A stretch of DNA of 29,058 bases from an uncultured Lachnospiraceae bacterium. Lineage in GTDB: Bacteria; Bacillota; Clostridia; Lachnospirales; Lachnospiraceae. The stretch spans positions 1-29,058 of the forward strand of contig CAJUMJ010000005.1 of assembly GCA_910587095.1 (NCBI GenBank), read 5' to 3'. This document shows positions 15,925 through 23,974 of this stretch, one piece after another. The translations under genes and the position numbers were made by a program. How positions within the stretch are numbered: the stretch's first letter is position 1; every line of letters starts with the position of its first letter. The notes beneath the pieces were generated by a model that saw only the letters and a program-made list of their open reading frames with translations, did no database searches and was not told the DNA's origin.

Positions 15925-16914
15925 ATGAAGAGAGAGGTTTTGGCGGTGGTTTGCGCGATGGCTGCCGCAGCGTTTTTGTCTGGTTGCGCAGGCGGAGCGG
16001 CCGGCGCAGAGAAAAGCGGCGACACAAAAAACGGAGTCGCGCCGGAAAGCGGCACGGAAAGTACGGATGAGGACGGCGTGGCGGATCAAAGTGACGCACA
16101 GGGCGGCGTGGCGGATCAAAGCGACGTGCAGGATAGCGCAGAGGCGGATGGTGGCAAAAACCAGGGGGAAAGCGCGCAGGCTGGGACGGTGCAGCTTGCG
16201 GGCACTACTTTTTCCATATTGGGGGACAGCATTTCCACATTCCAGGGATTTAATCCGATCGGGTATTACGCCTTTTTCCCGGACAACGGGGAGGTGGCGG
16301 ACGTGCAGGAAACCTGGTGGCAGAAGGTGGCGGACGATCTGGAACTTACTCTCTATGCGAACGGTTCCAGCTCCGGTGCGACCGTGGCCGGGGATTCCAC
16401 GGGGGCGGAGGATCCCCAATGCGGCTGCAATGAACTTCGCACAAACGATCTTTCCGGCCCGGAGGGGGCTTGTCCTGACAGAATTGTCATATTTTTGGGA
16501 ACCAACGACATGTTAAAAGCCGTTCCGATGGGGGACAATGACGGAACGGGCCTTGTGGAGGAAGGGATGGTGGAAAATTTCAGCGACGCCTATACCCTTA
16601 TGCTCGACAAGGTGCAGGCAAATTATCCCCTGGCGGAGATTTTCTGCTGCACCCTGCTCCCGGTGGGAGATTACGGGACAAAGACGCCTTATGTGGAGTT
16701 TGTCAACGGCGCGGAGCTTACGTCGAAGGACTATGGTGAGGCGATTGACAGGATTGCCACAAGCAGGGGACATACGGTCATTGATCTGAACGACTGCGGC
16801 GTCACCATAGAGAACTTGCATGAGATGACGAGCGACGGTGTACATCCGACGGCGGAAGGGATGAGTTGTATCGCGGAGGCGGTGAAGGAGGCTTTGTGCG
16901 GGCAGGCGCGGTAG
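15925..16914 (+). CDS. SGNH/GDSL-family lipoprotein
   Basis: A 329-aa secreted lipoprotein. It has an N-terminal signal (MKREVLAVVCAMAAAAF) with lipobox LSGC and Cys21 as the lipid anchor, then a disordered Gly/Asp/Glu-rich linker (about 22-88) including a 10-residue repeat GVADQSDxQx, then the SGNH domain. Block I is ILGDSISTF near 99, block III is FLGTNDM near 191, and block V is SDGVHPT near 304. All catalytic positions are present. The start at 15925 puts the signal peptide at the N-terminus; the frame is open to 15859 inside the radical SAM gene. It closes the GtrA/YfhO/radical SAM run and probably removes or adds acyl groups on a surface polymer outside the cell. Confidence 0.88.
   Translation: MKREVLAVVCAMAAAAFLSGCAGGAAGAEKSGDTKNGVAPESGTESTDEDGVADQSDAQGGVADQSDVQDSAEADGGKNQGESAQAGTVQLAGTTFSILGDSISTFQGFNPIGYYAFFPDNGEVADVQETWWQKVADDLELTLYANGSSSGATVAGDSTGAEDPQCGCNELRTNDLSGPEGACPDRIVIFLGTNDMLKAVPMGDNDGTGLVEEGMVENFSDAYTLMLDKVQANYPLAEIFCCTLLPVGDYGTKTPYVEFVNGAELTSKDYGEAIDRIATSRGHTVIDLNDCGVTIENLHEMTSDGVHPTAEGMSCIAEAVKEALCGQAR
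16075..16134 (+). repeat. Two-copy 30-bp in-frame repeat in the SGNH lipoprotein linker
   Basis: GGCGTGGCGGATCAAAG starts at 16075 and again at 16105. The copies differ at a few bases and encode GVADQSDAQG and GVADQSDVQD. It lengthens the disordered spacer between lipid anchor and catalytic domain. Confidence 0.8.
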
Positions 16915-16930
16915 CGTCGCACTGGTTTGA

Positions 16931-16949
16931 GTCACAGCCAAGCTGTGAC
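16931..16949. promoter_or_regulatory. Perfect 8-bp dyad upstream of the ABC transporter operon
   Basis: GTCACAGC and GCTGTGAC are separated by CAA. No T-tract follows, so an intrinsic terminator is unlikely. Its position, 51 bp upstream of the ATPase start, suits an operator or leader hairpin. A second, imperfect dyad (TGTGAGATGTCTCGCA) lies at about 16961-16976. Confidence 0.4.
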
Positions 16950-16999
16950 ATGGCGGTTAATGTGAGATGTCTCGCAACGGGTGAAACGGAGGAAGATCC

Positions 17000-17668
17000 A
17001 TGGATGTGGAAGTGACGGGAATCAGAAAATCATACTCTCGAAAAAGGGTGCTTGAGAGCATTTCATTTACGGCGCAGGCCGGGAGCTGTATAGCGATTCT
17101 CGGCAGTAACGGCAGCGGGAAATCCACGCTGCTTTCTATTTTGGCGGGTGTGAGAAAGGCGGACGGCGGCGCCTTTTTGTACCGGGGGACGGATCTTTTA
17201 AGGCGACCTGGCCTGATTCCCGGTGTGATTGGCTATGTGCCCCAGGGGGACCCTCTTATGGAGGAGCTAAACGCCTGGGACAATTTGCGGATGTGGTATG
17301 ACAAAAAGACTCTTCGGCGCGAACTGTCTGAGGGGGCGCTTGGGATGCTTGGGATCGACGCTTTTTTGGGGACGCCGGTGCACCGTATGTCCGGCGGCAT
17401 GAAAAAGAGACTCTCCATCGGCTGCGCAGTTGTATCCCGTCCGGGCATCCTTGTGCTGGATGAGCCTTCGGCGGCGCTTGATCCCGTCTGTAAGGAGAAT
17501 ATCCGCCGGTATCTGGCGGCATACAGGCAGGAGGGAGGCATTGTTGTGATTGCCACCCACGACGCCCAGGATCTGGAGTCGTGTGACGTCTGTTATATAT
17601 TGCGGGAAGGAACGCTTCACCCCTGGCAGTATGACGGGGATTTTCACAGACTGGCGGAGGCATTGTAA
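17000..17668 (+). CDS. ABC transporter ATP-binding protein
   Basis: A 222-aa single nucleotide-binding domain. Walker A is GSNGSGKSTL near residues 35-44, the Q-loop is YVPQGD near 79, the signature is MSGGMKKRL near 129, Walker B is ILVLDEPSAALD near 149-160, and the switch histidine is in IATHDAQD near 185. It lacks the C-terminal sugar-binding extension of Wzt-type polysaccharide exporters. GGAGGAAG precedes ATG. TAA at 17666-17668 abuts the permease ATG at 17669, so translation is probably coupled. It powers the two ABC-2-type permeases downstream. Confidence 0.95.
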   Translation: MDVEVTGIRKSYSRKRVLESISFTAQAGSCIAILGSNGSGKSTLLSILAGVRKADGGAFLYRGTDLLRRPGLIPGVIGYVPQGDPLMEELNAWDNLRMWYDKKTLRRELSEGALGMLGIDAFLGTPVHRMSGGMKKRLSIGCAVVSRPGILVLDEPSAALDPVCKENIRRYLAAYRQEGGIVVIATHDAQDLESCDVCYILREGTLHPWQYDGDFHRLAEAL

Positions 17669-18904
17669 ATGAGACAAATACCGGCATATTTTCTGGCACA
17701 AATGAAGCGCGCGATGAGGATTCTTCCGGGACAGCTTGCGGTCAATCTGGCCGTGTGCGCTCTGGCGGCGACGTTTGCCTGCCTGCTGATCGCCCAGGGC
17801 GTGTCCGAGGCGGGGGGAGCGAGATACCGGATCGGCATGGTGGGAGATTTGTCGGATAGCTATTTGGGGTTCGGTATCGCGGCCTTGCAGGATATGGACG
17901 ACTCGCGCTTTATGATCGAGCTTGTCGGCATGTCCGAGCAGGAGGCGGAGAACGCCTTTTTGCGAGGGGATATCTATGCCATTGTCCGCGTGCCGGAGGG
18001 GTTTTTGGAATCCATTGTGTATGGAGAAAATGACAGATATGTCACTTATACGGCCACCCAGGGACAGAAGGGGCTTGGCACTATGGTGATGGGGGAAATC
18101 ACGGACATCGCTTCCACACTGGTGACCTCCTCCCAAAGCGCGATTTATGCCATGCAGCGCGTACTGGCAGACCAGGGCAGAGGGGAGGAGATCGGCCGGG
18201 AGACGGACAAGCTGAATCTTTCCCTGATCAATCTGGTACTTTCCAGAGTAGAATTTGGAGAGGTGGAGGTTTTGGGATACGCGGACGGTCTGTCTTTGGA
18301 ACTGTATTATATTTGCGGTATGTTTTTATTGTTTCTTTTGCTTTCCGGCCTTTTAAACAGCGCTCTTTTTGTCCGCAAAGGCACGGCGCTCCCCGGTTTT
18401 TTAAAGGCTCGCGGCGTGGGCGCTTTCTGGCAGGTTACAGGGGAATATCTGGCATATTTTTGCCTCGTCCTGACGGGATTTTTTTGTCTGTGCGGATTTG
18501 TATTCTTGGGAATGGAAAAGGGACTTGTCAAAGTTCCCGAGTGGGAGGGGATGGGCGCTACTCCTTTTTGGGGACTTTTGCGCGCGCTTATTCCGGTGGC
18601 GGCTATGTTCGCGGCCCTTCAGTTTTTTCTCTATGAGACGGCGGAAGGGATTGTAAACGGCGTTCTCGTGCAGTTTATTTGCGGGATCGGAATGGGATAC
18701 TTGTCGGGTTATTTTTACCCCTCCGCCTTTTTCCCGGAGAAAATGCGTACTGTGGGAGAAGCGCTTCCCACCGGTGTGGCGGCGCGCTTTGCACAGGCGG
18801 GAGCTTTGGGGGAAATTCCGGCCGGCGCGTTTGCGGCCGTTTGCGGCTGGCTTGCGCTGTTTCTTGTTTTGTCCGTGGCGGTGAGAAAAGGCAGAATGAA
18901 GTGA
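17669..18904 (+). CDS. ABC-2-type permease with large extracytoplasmic domain
   Basis: A 411-aa protein with one membrane helix near residues 20-40, a long extracytoplasmic segment of about 160 residues (about 45-205), and then a bundle of five to six helices (about 210-405). This is the architecture of ABC-2/YhgE-like permeases. It is sandwiched between the ATPase and a second permease of the same design, so the transporter is probably a heterodimer. Substrate is not evident; export of a lipid, peptide or glycan part is possible. Confidence 0.85.
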   Translation: MRQIPAYFLAQMKRAMRILPGQLAVNLAVCALAATFACLLIAQGVSEAGGARYRIGMVGDLSDSYLGFGIAALQDMDDSRFMIELVGMSEQEAENAFLRGDIYAIVRVPEGFLESIVYGENDRYVTYTATQGQKGLGTMVMGEITDIASTLVTSSQSAIYAMQRVLADQGRGEEIGRETDKLNLSLINLVLSRVEFGEVEVLGYADGLSLELYYICGMFLLFLLLSGLLNSALFVRKGTALPGFLKARGVGAFWQVTGEYLAYFCLVLTGFFCLCGFVFLGMEKGLVKVPEWEGMGATPFWGLLRALIPVAAMFAALQFFLYETAEGIVNGVLVQFICGIGMGYLSGYFYPSAFFPEKMRTVGEALPTGVAARFAQAGALGEIPAGAFAAVCGWLALFLVLSVAVRKGRMK

Positions 18905-18919
18905 CAAAGAGGTGGAAGG

Positions 18920-20038
18920 ATGCTTGTTAAGTTTGTTTTGCTGCAGAAGCGGCTGTTAAAGAAATACGGTTTTCTTATGATGCTGTGTCTGGCGCCTCTT
19001 TTGGCGGTGGGCGTGGGACGGTTGTCAAAAGAGCCGGCCGGAATCGCTGCCATCGCGCTGTATGTGCCGGAGGGGGACGAGACGGCCAAAGAGGTGGCCG
19101 GGCGGCTTCTCCAAAAGGAGAGTGTGTTTGTGTACCTGCCCTGTGAGGATGAGAAGGCGGCAAGAAAACTGGTGGAAACCGGGGAGGCGGACGCCGCCTG
19201 GATTTTCCCGGAGGATATGGAGGAGCGAATAGAAGAGCTTTCGGAGAAACGGCGGGTGCGTCCCGTGGTGACGGTGGTGGAAAGGCAGGACAGCGTGCCG
19301 CTTGTTCTTGGCAGGGAGGTGCTGTCCGCGGCGATCTATCCGACTTTCTCCTACGGCGTTTATGAAGGCTATGTGAGAGGGGAACTTGAGATGGAGGACA
19401 TCCCGGATGAAACCCTTCGCGCGACTTATGAGAGCGTCGCCGTCAGGGGAAGTCTGTTTCGGATGGTTTACCCGGATGAGATGCCGGGAGAGACGGAGGA
19501 TTTTACCTATGTGCAGGCGCCTTTGAGGGGGATACTTGCTATCTGGTTTACCTTTGTGGGGCTGGCGGCGGCGCTTTATTTTATGCAGGACGAGGAGCGC
19601 GGCGTCTACAGCCGGGTGCCGGCGCCAAAAAGACTTTTGGCCTCCTATGGCTCGGCGGCCGTATTTCTCCTGGACGCGGCGATTGTGCTGTTGTTCTCCT
19701 GCAAGCTGGCGGGAGTGTTTACACGGTGGAGCAGGGAACTGGTTAGCTGCGCGGTTTTTGCGGCCTGCGTGCTGGCTTTCGCTAACCTCCTGCGGCTTTT
19801 GTGCCGCACGCCCCGAAAGCTTGGAATGTTGTTTTTGCCGCTCGGGGCGGTCATGCTGGCGCTCTGCCCGGTTTTTTTGAACTTACAGCATTTCAGAGCC
19901 GGAAAACTGCTGCTCCCGCCCTGGTATTATCTGCAATCTATCCATAACACACGCTATTTGTATGAGATGGCCGTCTATACGGTGATTCTGGTCCTGGTCA
20001 GCAGTGTGGTTTGGCGGGTGCAAAGCCGCAGGGTTTGA
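18920..20038 (+). CDS. Second ABC-2-type permease
   Basis: A 372-aa protein with the same plan as its upstream neighbour: helix near 14-30, an extracytoplasmic segment near 35-195, then about six helices to the C-terminus. Sequence identity with the first permease appears low although the layout matches. GGTGGAAGG precedes ATG; the gap to the first permease is 15 bp. It ends 30 bp from the convergent oxidoreductase gene, and no intrinsic terminator is visible in that gap. Confidence 0.85.
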   Translation: MLVKFVLLQKRLLKKYGFLMMLCLAPLLAVGVGRLSKEPAGIAAIALYVPEGDETAKEVAGRLLQKESVFVYLPCEDEKAARKLVETGEADAAWIFPEDMEERIEELSEKRRVRPVVTVVERQDSVPLVLGREVLSAAIYPTFSYGVYEGYVRGELEMEDIPDETLRATYESVAVRGSLFRMVYPDEMPGETEDFTYVQAPLRGILAIWFTFVGLAAALYFMQDEERGVYSRVPAPKRLLASYGSAAVFLLDAAIVLLFSCKLAGVFTRWSRELVSCAVFAACVLAFANLLRLLCRTPRKLGMLFLPLGAVMLALCPVFLNLQHFRAGKLLLPPWYYLQSIHNTRYLYEMAVYTVILVLVSSVVWRVQSRRV

Positions 20039-20068
20039 AGCGGGCGAGGCGTATCGGCGGCTGCGTCG

Positions 20069-21664
20069 CTAGTCCACCTCAATCTGATCCCCCGGGGACG
20101 CGGCTTCCTTTTGCACTTCCTCATGGTAGGTCTTCTCCGTGTTGACGTTCCATATATTGTCCTTTCCGGGAATGCCGTTTACAATGTTTTTGACAGTCTC
20201 GAAGGAAGTCATCATGGAGTGGTCGATGTTGTTGTAACGGTGCTGGCCGTTTCTGCCGACACAGTAGAGGTTGTCGATGGTTTTCAGATAGCCGGTCAGC
20301 TTGTCCATATCTTTGTACGTGTCAAAGTAGGCGGGATATGCCTTTTTTACCCGCTCCACATGGGAATCCATCACGTCGGAGGGCTTGTCGATCAGCCCCA
20401 TGCTGACGATCTCGTCCACCGCAAAACGGGTGAAATCTTCGTCGGACATCGTCCAGTACTTATCCCCTTCGGAAACGAAATATTCCAGGCCGATCCACAC
20501 CGTATGCTCCAGGTCGCGCACCATATAGGGCGACCAGTTGTTGTAGATCTGGAATCTTCCCAGCCGGACGGTTCTGTCGTGCACATAGATCCAGCAGTCA
20601 GGCACAATATCGGAGATGGTTTTCAGGTTCGTTTTATTTTTCAGATTTAACTTTGGCAGCAGGAGCCCCACAGTCATATAGTCGCGGTAGGGAAGACCCG
20701 CGGCGATAGCGGCCATGTCGTCCGGCACGTCGTTTATGCCTGCCACCAGATCCTTCACGGGCATGGAGGAGATGAAAATATCGCCCCTGACGGTCACCTC
20801 GCCATCCGGCGTCTCGTAGGTGATGGCAGTCAGTCGGTTGTTTTTGTCTTTGTGGAGTCTGACCGCCTTGCTGTGGCAGAGAATCTCTCCGCCAAGCTCC
20901 TTTATTTTGTCCGCGGTCACTTCCCATAACTGGCCGGGGCCGAGCTTGGGATAACTGAATTCCTCGATCAGGGAAGTCTCCACCTCGCGGTCTTTTTTAC
21001 CGGGCAGCATTTTCGAGAAAACATCCTTTAAAATGGCGGAGACGGATAATCCTTTGGCCCGCTGGGCGCCCCAGTCGGGCGCGATCTCGGAAGGATGTCT
21101 CCCCCACAGATTTTCCGTGTAATTTTCGAAGAACATGGAATAAAGCTTTTTGCCAAAACGATTTACGTAAAAATCTTCCAGGGAATTTTCCGGCCGCTTG
21201 TGGATCATGGAGGCAAGATAACTGAATCCCGCCTGCATCGTGGCGAGAAATCCCATGTTGATAAAAGTCTCCGGCTTTAAGGAGATCGGATAGTCGAAAA
21301 ATTTCTGGTTGAAATAGATGCGCGATACGCGGTGCCTGCGCAGCATCACCTTGTCTTCCTTTTCCGGGTCAGGGCCTCCGGGAGCGAGCGTCATCTCGCG
21401 GTGCAGCACGATATCGTCGTAGGTGGGAGCCCCCTGTGTGGGTAGCATGTGTTCCCACCAGGCATTGACCTGCGGCACTTTGGAGAAAAAACGGTGGCCG
21501 CCCATGTCCATGCGGTTTCCTTTATAATTGACGGTCTTGGATATACCACCCATGGCGTCGGATTCCTCCAGCACCGTGACGTCATATTCCTTACTCTGCC
21601 GTAACAGCTCATAGGCGGCGGTAAGTCCCGCCGGCCCGGCGCCGATCACATACACTTTTTTCAT
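20069..21664 (-). CDS. NAD(P)/FAD-dependent oxidoreductase, UDP-galactopyranose-mutase/protoporphyrinogen-oxidase-like fold
   Basis: A 531-aa flavoprotein with the N-terminal dinucleotide-binding motif VIGAGPAGLTAAYELL at residues 5-20, a glutamate ending beta-2 (VLEESDAMGG near 31-40), and MDMGGHRFF near 53. It resembles amine-oxidase-like FAD proteins that occur in polysaccharide loci next to glycosyltransferases. The motif GGHRFFSK recalls UDP-galactopyranose mutase-like proteins, yet the length exceeds the roughly 370-400 aa of true mutases, so I do not assign glf. GAGG lies 5 nt before ATG on the minus strand. A possible role is redox or ring change of a sugar or lipid precursor. Confidence 0.85.
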   Translation of the reverse strand: MKKVYVIGAGPAGLTAAYELLRQSKEYDVTVLEESDAMGGISKTVNYKGNRMDMGGHRFFSKVPQVNAWWEHMLPTQGAPTYDDIVLHREMTLAPGGPDPEKEDKVMLRRHRVSRIYFNQKFFDYPISLKPETFINMGFLATMQAGFSYLASMIHKRPENSLEDFYVNRFGKKLYSMFFENYTENLWGRHPSEIAPDWGAQRAKGLSVSAILKDVFSKMLPGKKDREVETSLIEEFSYPKLGPGQLWEVTADKIKELGGEILCHSKAVRLHKDKNNRLTAITYETPDGEVTVRGDIFISSMPVKDLVAGINDVPDDMAAIAAGLPYRDYMTVGLLLPKLNLKNKTNLKTISDIVPDCWIYVHDRTVRLGRFQIYNNWSPYMVRDLEHTVWIGLEYFVSEGDKYWTMSDEDFTRFAVDEIVSMGLIDKPSDVMDSHVERVKKAYPAYFDTYKDMDKLTGYLKTIDNLYCVGRNGQHRYNNIDHSMMTSFETVKNIVNGIPGKDNIWNVNTEKTYHEEVQKEAASPGDQIEVD

Positions 21665-21697
21665 GTAAACCTCATTCCGGGGCGATCCTGGCCCCTG

Positions 21698-21725
21698 CTA
21701 ATAGTCTGTGCGCGGTTTCTGTCAA
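21698..21725 (-). promoter_or_regulatory. Predicted promoter of the FAD oxidoreductase gene
   Basis: Read on the minus strand, TTGACA (21725-21720) and TATTAG (21703-21698) are 16 nt apart, with the start codon at 21664. A small GC-rich hairpin (GGGGC/GCCCC, 21680-21695) sits in the leader. Confidence 0.45.
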
Positions 21726-21901
21726 TGTCCCTATTTTATCATGTTTGTGTGAGGATGTACACAGCGATTTGCGCCTGTCTGGCGAGGGGACATCCAAAAG
21801 GAGGTAAAATGTGACTTTGGAGCATTTTGTGTGCATCAGACGTGGCAGTGAAGCCGAAGGCTGAACTTTTACGACGCGGGGGAAAGTTTTGGGCGGGAAT
21901 G

Positions 21902-21930
21902 TGGAAAAATAAGGAGGTGTATGCTATAGT
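21902..21930 (+). promoter_or_regulatory. Predicted promoter of the DUF6077-like gene
   Basis: TGGAAA (21902-21907) and TATAGT (21925-21930) are 17 nt apart, with TGC before the -10 (extended -10). The leader to ATG 21983 is about 45 nt. The rest of the 318-bp intergenic stretch 21665-21982 shows no credible gene; it contains two strong ribosome-binding-like sites at 21799-21806 and 21911-21917 whose ATGs are followed at once or after one codon by a stop. Confidence 0.45.
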
Positions 21931-21982
21931 ATTACTGGTATTATCCATAATTATCCTGTGAAAGAAAAAGAGAGGCGCGTTT

Positions 21983-23143
21983 ATGCTGTCTGTAGTGAGT
22001 CTTGTTTTCTGGCTGGCGGTCATTCCCTTTTGTATCGGACTGATCCCGGCGGCTTTTATATCGTCCGAAAAGAGAAGTTTGGGGTTTGTGCTGCTTGCCG
22101 GGTATTTCGGCATGTGGGCACTGTTTGAGCTGGCGGCGGTTCCTGCGGTTTTGTGGGTGGAGTACCGCAATTTCAGGGTCGCTTCCGCCGTGTTCACGGT
22201 GCTTTCTCTTTTTGGCGCGGCGGTCGGCATCTGCCTCCTTTACAGAAACGCAAGGGCGGGAAAACCGGGGCTTATTGCGGGGAGCGGTCTGTGGCGTGGT
22301 GCAGGCAAAAAAAACGACACGATTGTCACAATGGACGGCGGTCTGAAAGCGCGGGTGGCGGCTCTCACAAAAAGGCTGCCTGCGGGCGAGAGCGCTTTTT
22401 GGATCCTGTTTTTTGTTCTGCTCGGTTTCCAGCTATATAAGGCGGTGGCTTTCGCCTCCTTTGACGGCGACGACGCCTATTATGTAGTGGAGTCGCTGAT
22501 TGCCCAGGAGGCGGATGTGATGTACCGTATCCTGCCCCTGACGGGCGGTTCCACTGGGCTGGATGTGCGGCACGCGATGGCGGTCTTTCCCATGTGGGTG
22601 GCTTTCGTCTCGGTGAGGGCGGGAGTGCACGCGACCATCGTGTCCCATGTGGTGATGCCTGTTGTGCTCATTCCGCTTACGTATCTGCTGTACCATGAAA
22701 TCGGGCGCATACTTTTCGGAAGGACGGGGGAAAATCTGCCTGTGTTTATGATTATAATGGCGTTGTTCCAGATTTTCGGGAACGTATCTCTCTACACCAA
22801 TGAAACTTTTTTCCTGACCCGTACATGGCAGGGTAAGGCGGTGGCTGGTTCCCTGGTGATTCCGGCGCTTTTATGGGTATTTCTGCAAATGTATGACAAA
22901 GGTGTCAGAAAAGGGCGGACAGACGTGGGGGTGTGGATGCTTCTTGTGTCCGTCAATATGACGGCGGGCGTATGCAGCTCCATAGCGGTATTTCTTGTCT
23001 GTCTTTTGACTGCGGTGACTGCTTTTTGCCTGGCGGTGGCGGAGCGGGACTGGAAAGTTCTCTTTAAGGTGGGAGCCGCCTGCACGCCGAGCGTGGTCTA
23101 TATGGCAGTGTATGTGATTATGGCGTACGGCTATTTACTATGA
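21983..23143 (+). CDS. DUF6077-like polytopic membrane protein, N-terminal part (gene interrupted by in-frame TGA)
   Basis: A 386-residue segment with several hydrophobic helices. A motif near 155-172, FASFDGDDAYYVVESLIA, puts acidic residues in an early outside loop as in GT-C enzymes. It ends at TGA 23141-23143 in the middle of a membrane region (VYVIMAYGYLL). The same frame then continues open through 23950 with more membrane helices and a soluble tail, so the intact gene would encode about 655 residues. I therefore read this as one gene with a premature stop rather than a complete protein. The DUF6077 name is from memory of similar sequences. Start supported by GAGAGG about 8 nt upstream. 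Confidence 0.75.
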   Translation: MLSVVSLVFWLAVIPFCIGLIPAAFISSEKRSLGFVLLAGYFGMWALFELAAVPAVLWVEYRNFRVASAVFTVLSLFGAAVGICLLYRNARAGKPGLIAGSGLWRGAGKKNDTIVTMDGGLKARVAALTKRLPAGESAFWILFFVLLGFQLYKAVAFASFDGDDAYYVVESLIAQEADVMYRILPLTGGSTGLDVRHAMAVFPMWVAFVSVRAGVHATIVSHVVMPVVLIPLTYLLYHEIGRILFGRTGENLPVFMIIMALFQIFGNVSLYTNETFFLTRTWQGKAVAGSLVIPALLWVFLQMYDKGVRKGRTDVGVWMLLVSVNMTAGVCSSIAVFLVCLLTAVTAFCLAVAERDWKVLFKVGAACTPSVVYMAVYVIMAYGYLL

Positions 23144-23188
23144 CGGCTTTTCATATGGGCGTTTGCAAAACGAGACAGTGAGGGAAAT

Positions 23189-23950
23189 ATGTGGGGTATT
23201 TTTTTAGAGAGCGTCGTTATATTTAAAAATTATATGGGATATCACCAGAATCATTTTCTGGCTGGAATTTATCTCTTTGTCCTTCTATATCTGTGGCTTA
23301 CGGAGAAGGATAAGCGCAGGCGGATTTTGTTTGTATACGCGCCGACGCTTCTGCTTTTTTTGTTTTTCTGTCCGCTTTTCAGAAAGGTGTTTGTCCGTCT
23401 TATGGAGGACTCCGAGACTTACTACCGGATTCTGTGGCTTTTGCAGATGAGCGTTGTCAGCGCCTACGGACTGATCAGGATGATGGGAAAGCACAGGCGG
23501 ATCGGACTGGCGGTGGTCTGTCTGATGATTGCGGCCTGCGGAAATTACGTTTACGACAGCGAGCACATTTCCCGGGCGGAGAATGCGTACCATCTGCCCC
23601 AGGATGCCGTGGACATCGTGGATATGATAAAGCCGGAGGAAGGGCGCATCACGGTGCTGGTTCCTGCGGATCTGATCTACTATGTGAGACAGTACAGCAC
23701 GGATATCGAGCTGCCCTATGGCCGCGAGATGCTGATCGCGCGCTGGGACTATTACAACGCGATGTATGAGGCCATGGAGAAAGCGGAGGTGATCGACACG
23801 CCGGCTTTTGTGGAACTGACAAGGGAATACCCGTGCGCCTACGTCGTTTTGAAAAAAGACCGGGAAATCGGGGAGCCGCTGACGGATTACGGCTTTTCGG
23901 TTTACGGTGAGGTGGGTGAGTTTGTGGTGTATAAGGATATGACGTTATAG
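23189..23950 (+). CDS. DUF6077-like membrane protein, C-terminal part (downstream of the in-frame TGA)
   Basis: The frame is the same as that of 21983-23143 and is open from 23144. The first ATG is at 23189 with GAGG 5 nt before it, so a separate 253-aa product could be made. It contains a helix near 12-30, further helices to about 125, and an extracytoplasmic tail of about 120 residues (DAVDIVDMIKPEEGRITVLV near 150) typical of the C-terminal part of such glycan membrane proteins. With no catalytic-looking loop of its own, it is probably not independent. Either the gene is a recent pseudogene, the halves work as two subunits, or the TGA is read through. Confidence 0.7.
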   Translation: MWGIFLESVVIFKNYMGYHQNHFLAGIYLFVLLYLWLTEKDKRRRILFVYAPTLLLFLFFCPLFRKVFVRLMEDSETYYRILWLLQMSVVSAYGLIRMMGKHRRIGLAVVCLMIAACGNYVYDSEHISRAENAYHLPQDAVDIVDMIKPEEGRITVLVPADLIYYVRQYSTDIELPYGREMLIARWDYYNAMYEAMEKAEVIDTPAFVELTREYPCAYVVLKKDREIGEPLTDYGFSVYGEVGEFVVYKDMTL

Positions 23951-23974
23951 TGCCTGTGACAGGAGTAATAGCAT

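Noticed and set aside
17000..20038. Wzm/Wzt-type polysaccharide exporter
   Set aside because: The ATPase has only a core domain of 222 residues, and both permeases have large outside domains unlike Wzm.
20039..20068. Terminator between the convergent permease and oxidoreductase genes
   Set aside because: The 30-bp gap has GC-rich partial dyads but no clear stem with T-tract.
20069..21664. Assignment as UDP-galactopyranose mutase (glf)
   Set aside because: The FAD motif and GGHRFF fit distantly, but 531 residues is far longer than true mutases, so only the fold class is claimed.
23141..23172. TGA as a selenocysteine codon
   Set aside because: A small hairpin (CGTTT-GCA-AAACG, 23160-23172) lies downstream, but it is short, lacks a recognisable bacterial SECIS loop, and the codon is in a membrane segment with no redox motif.
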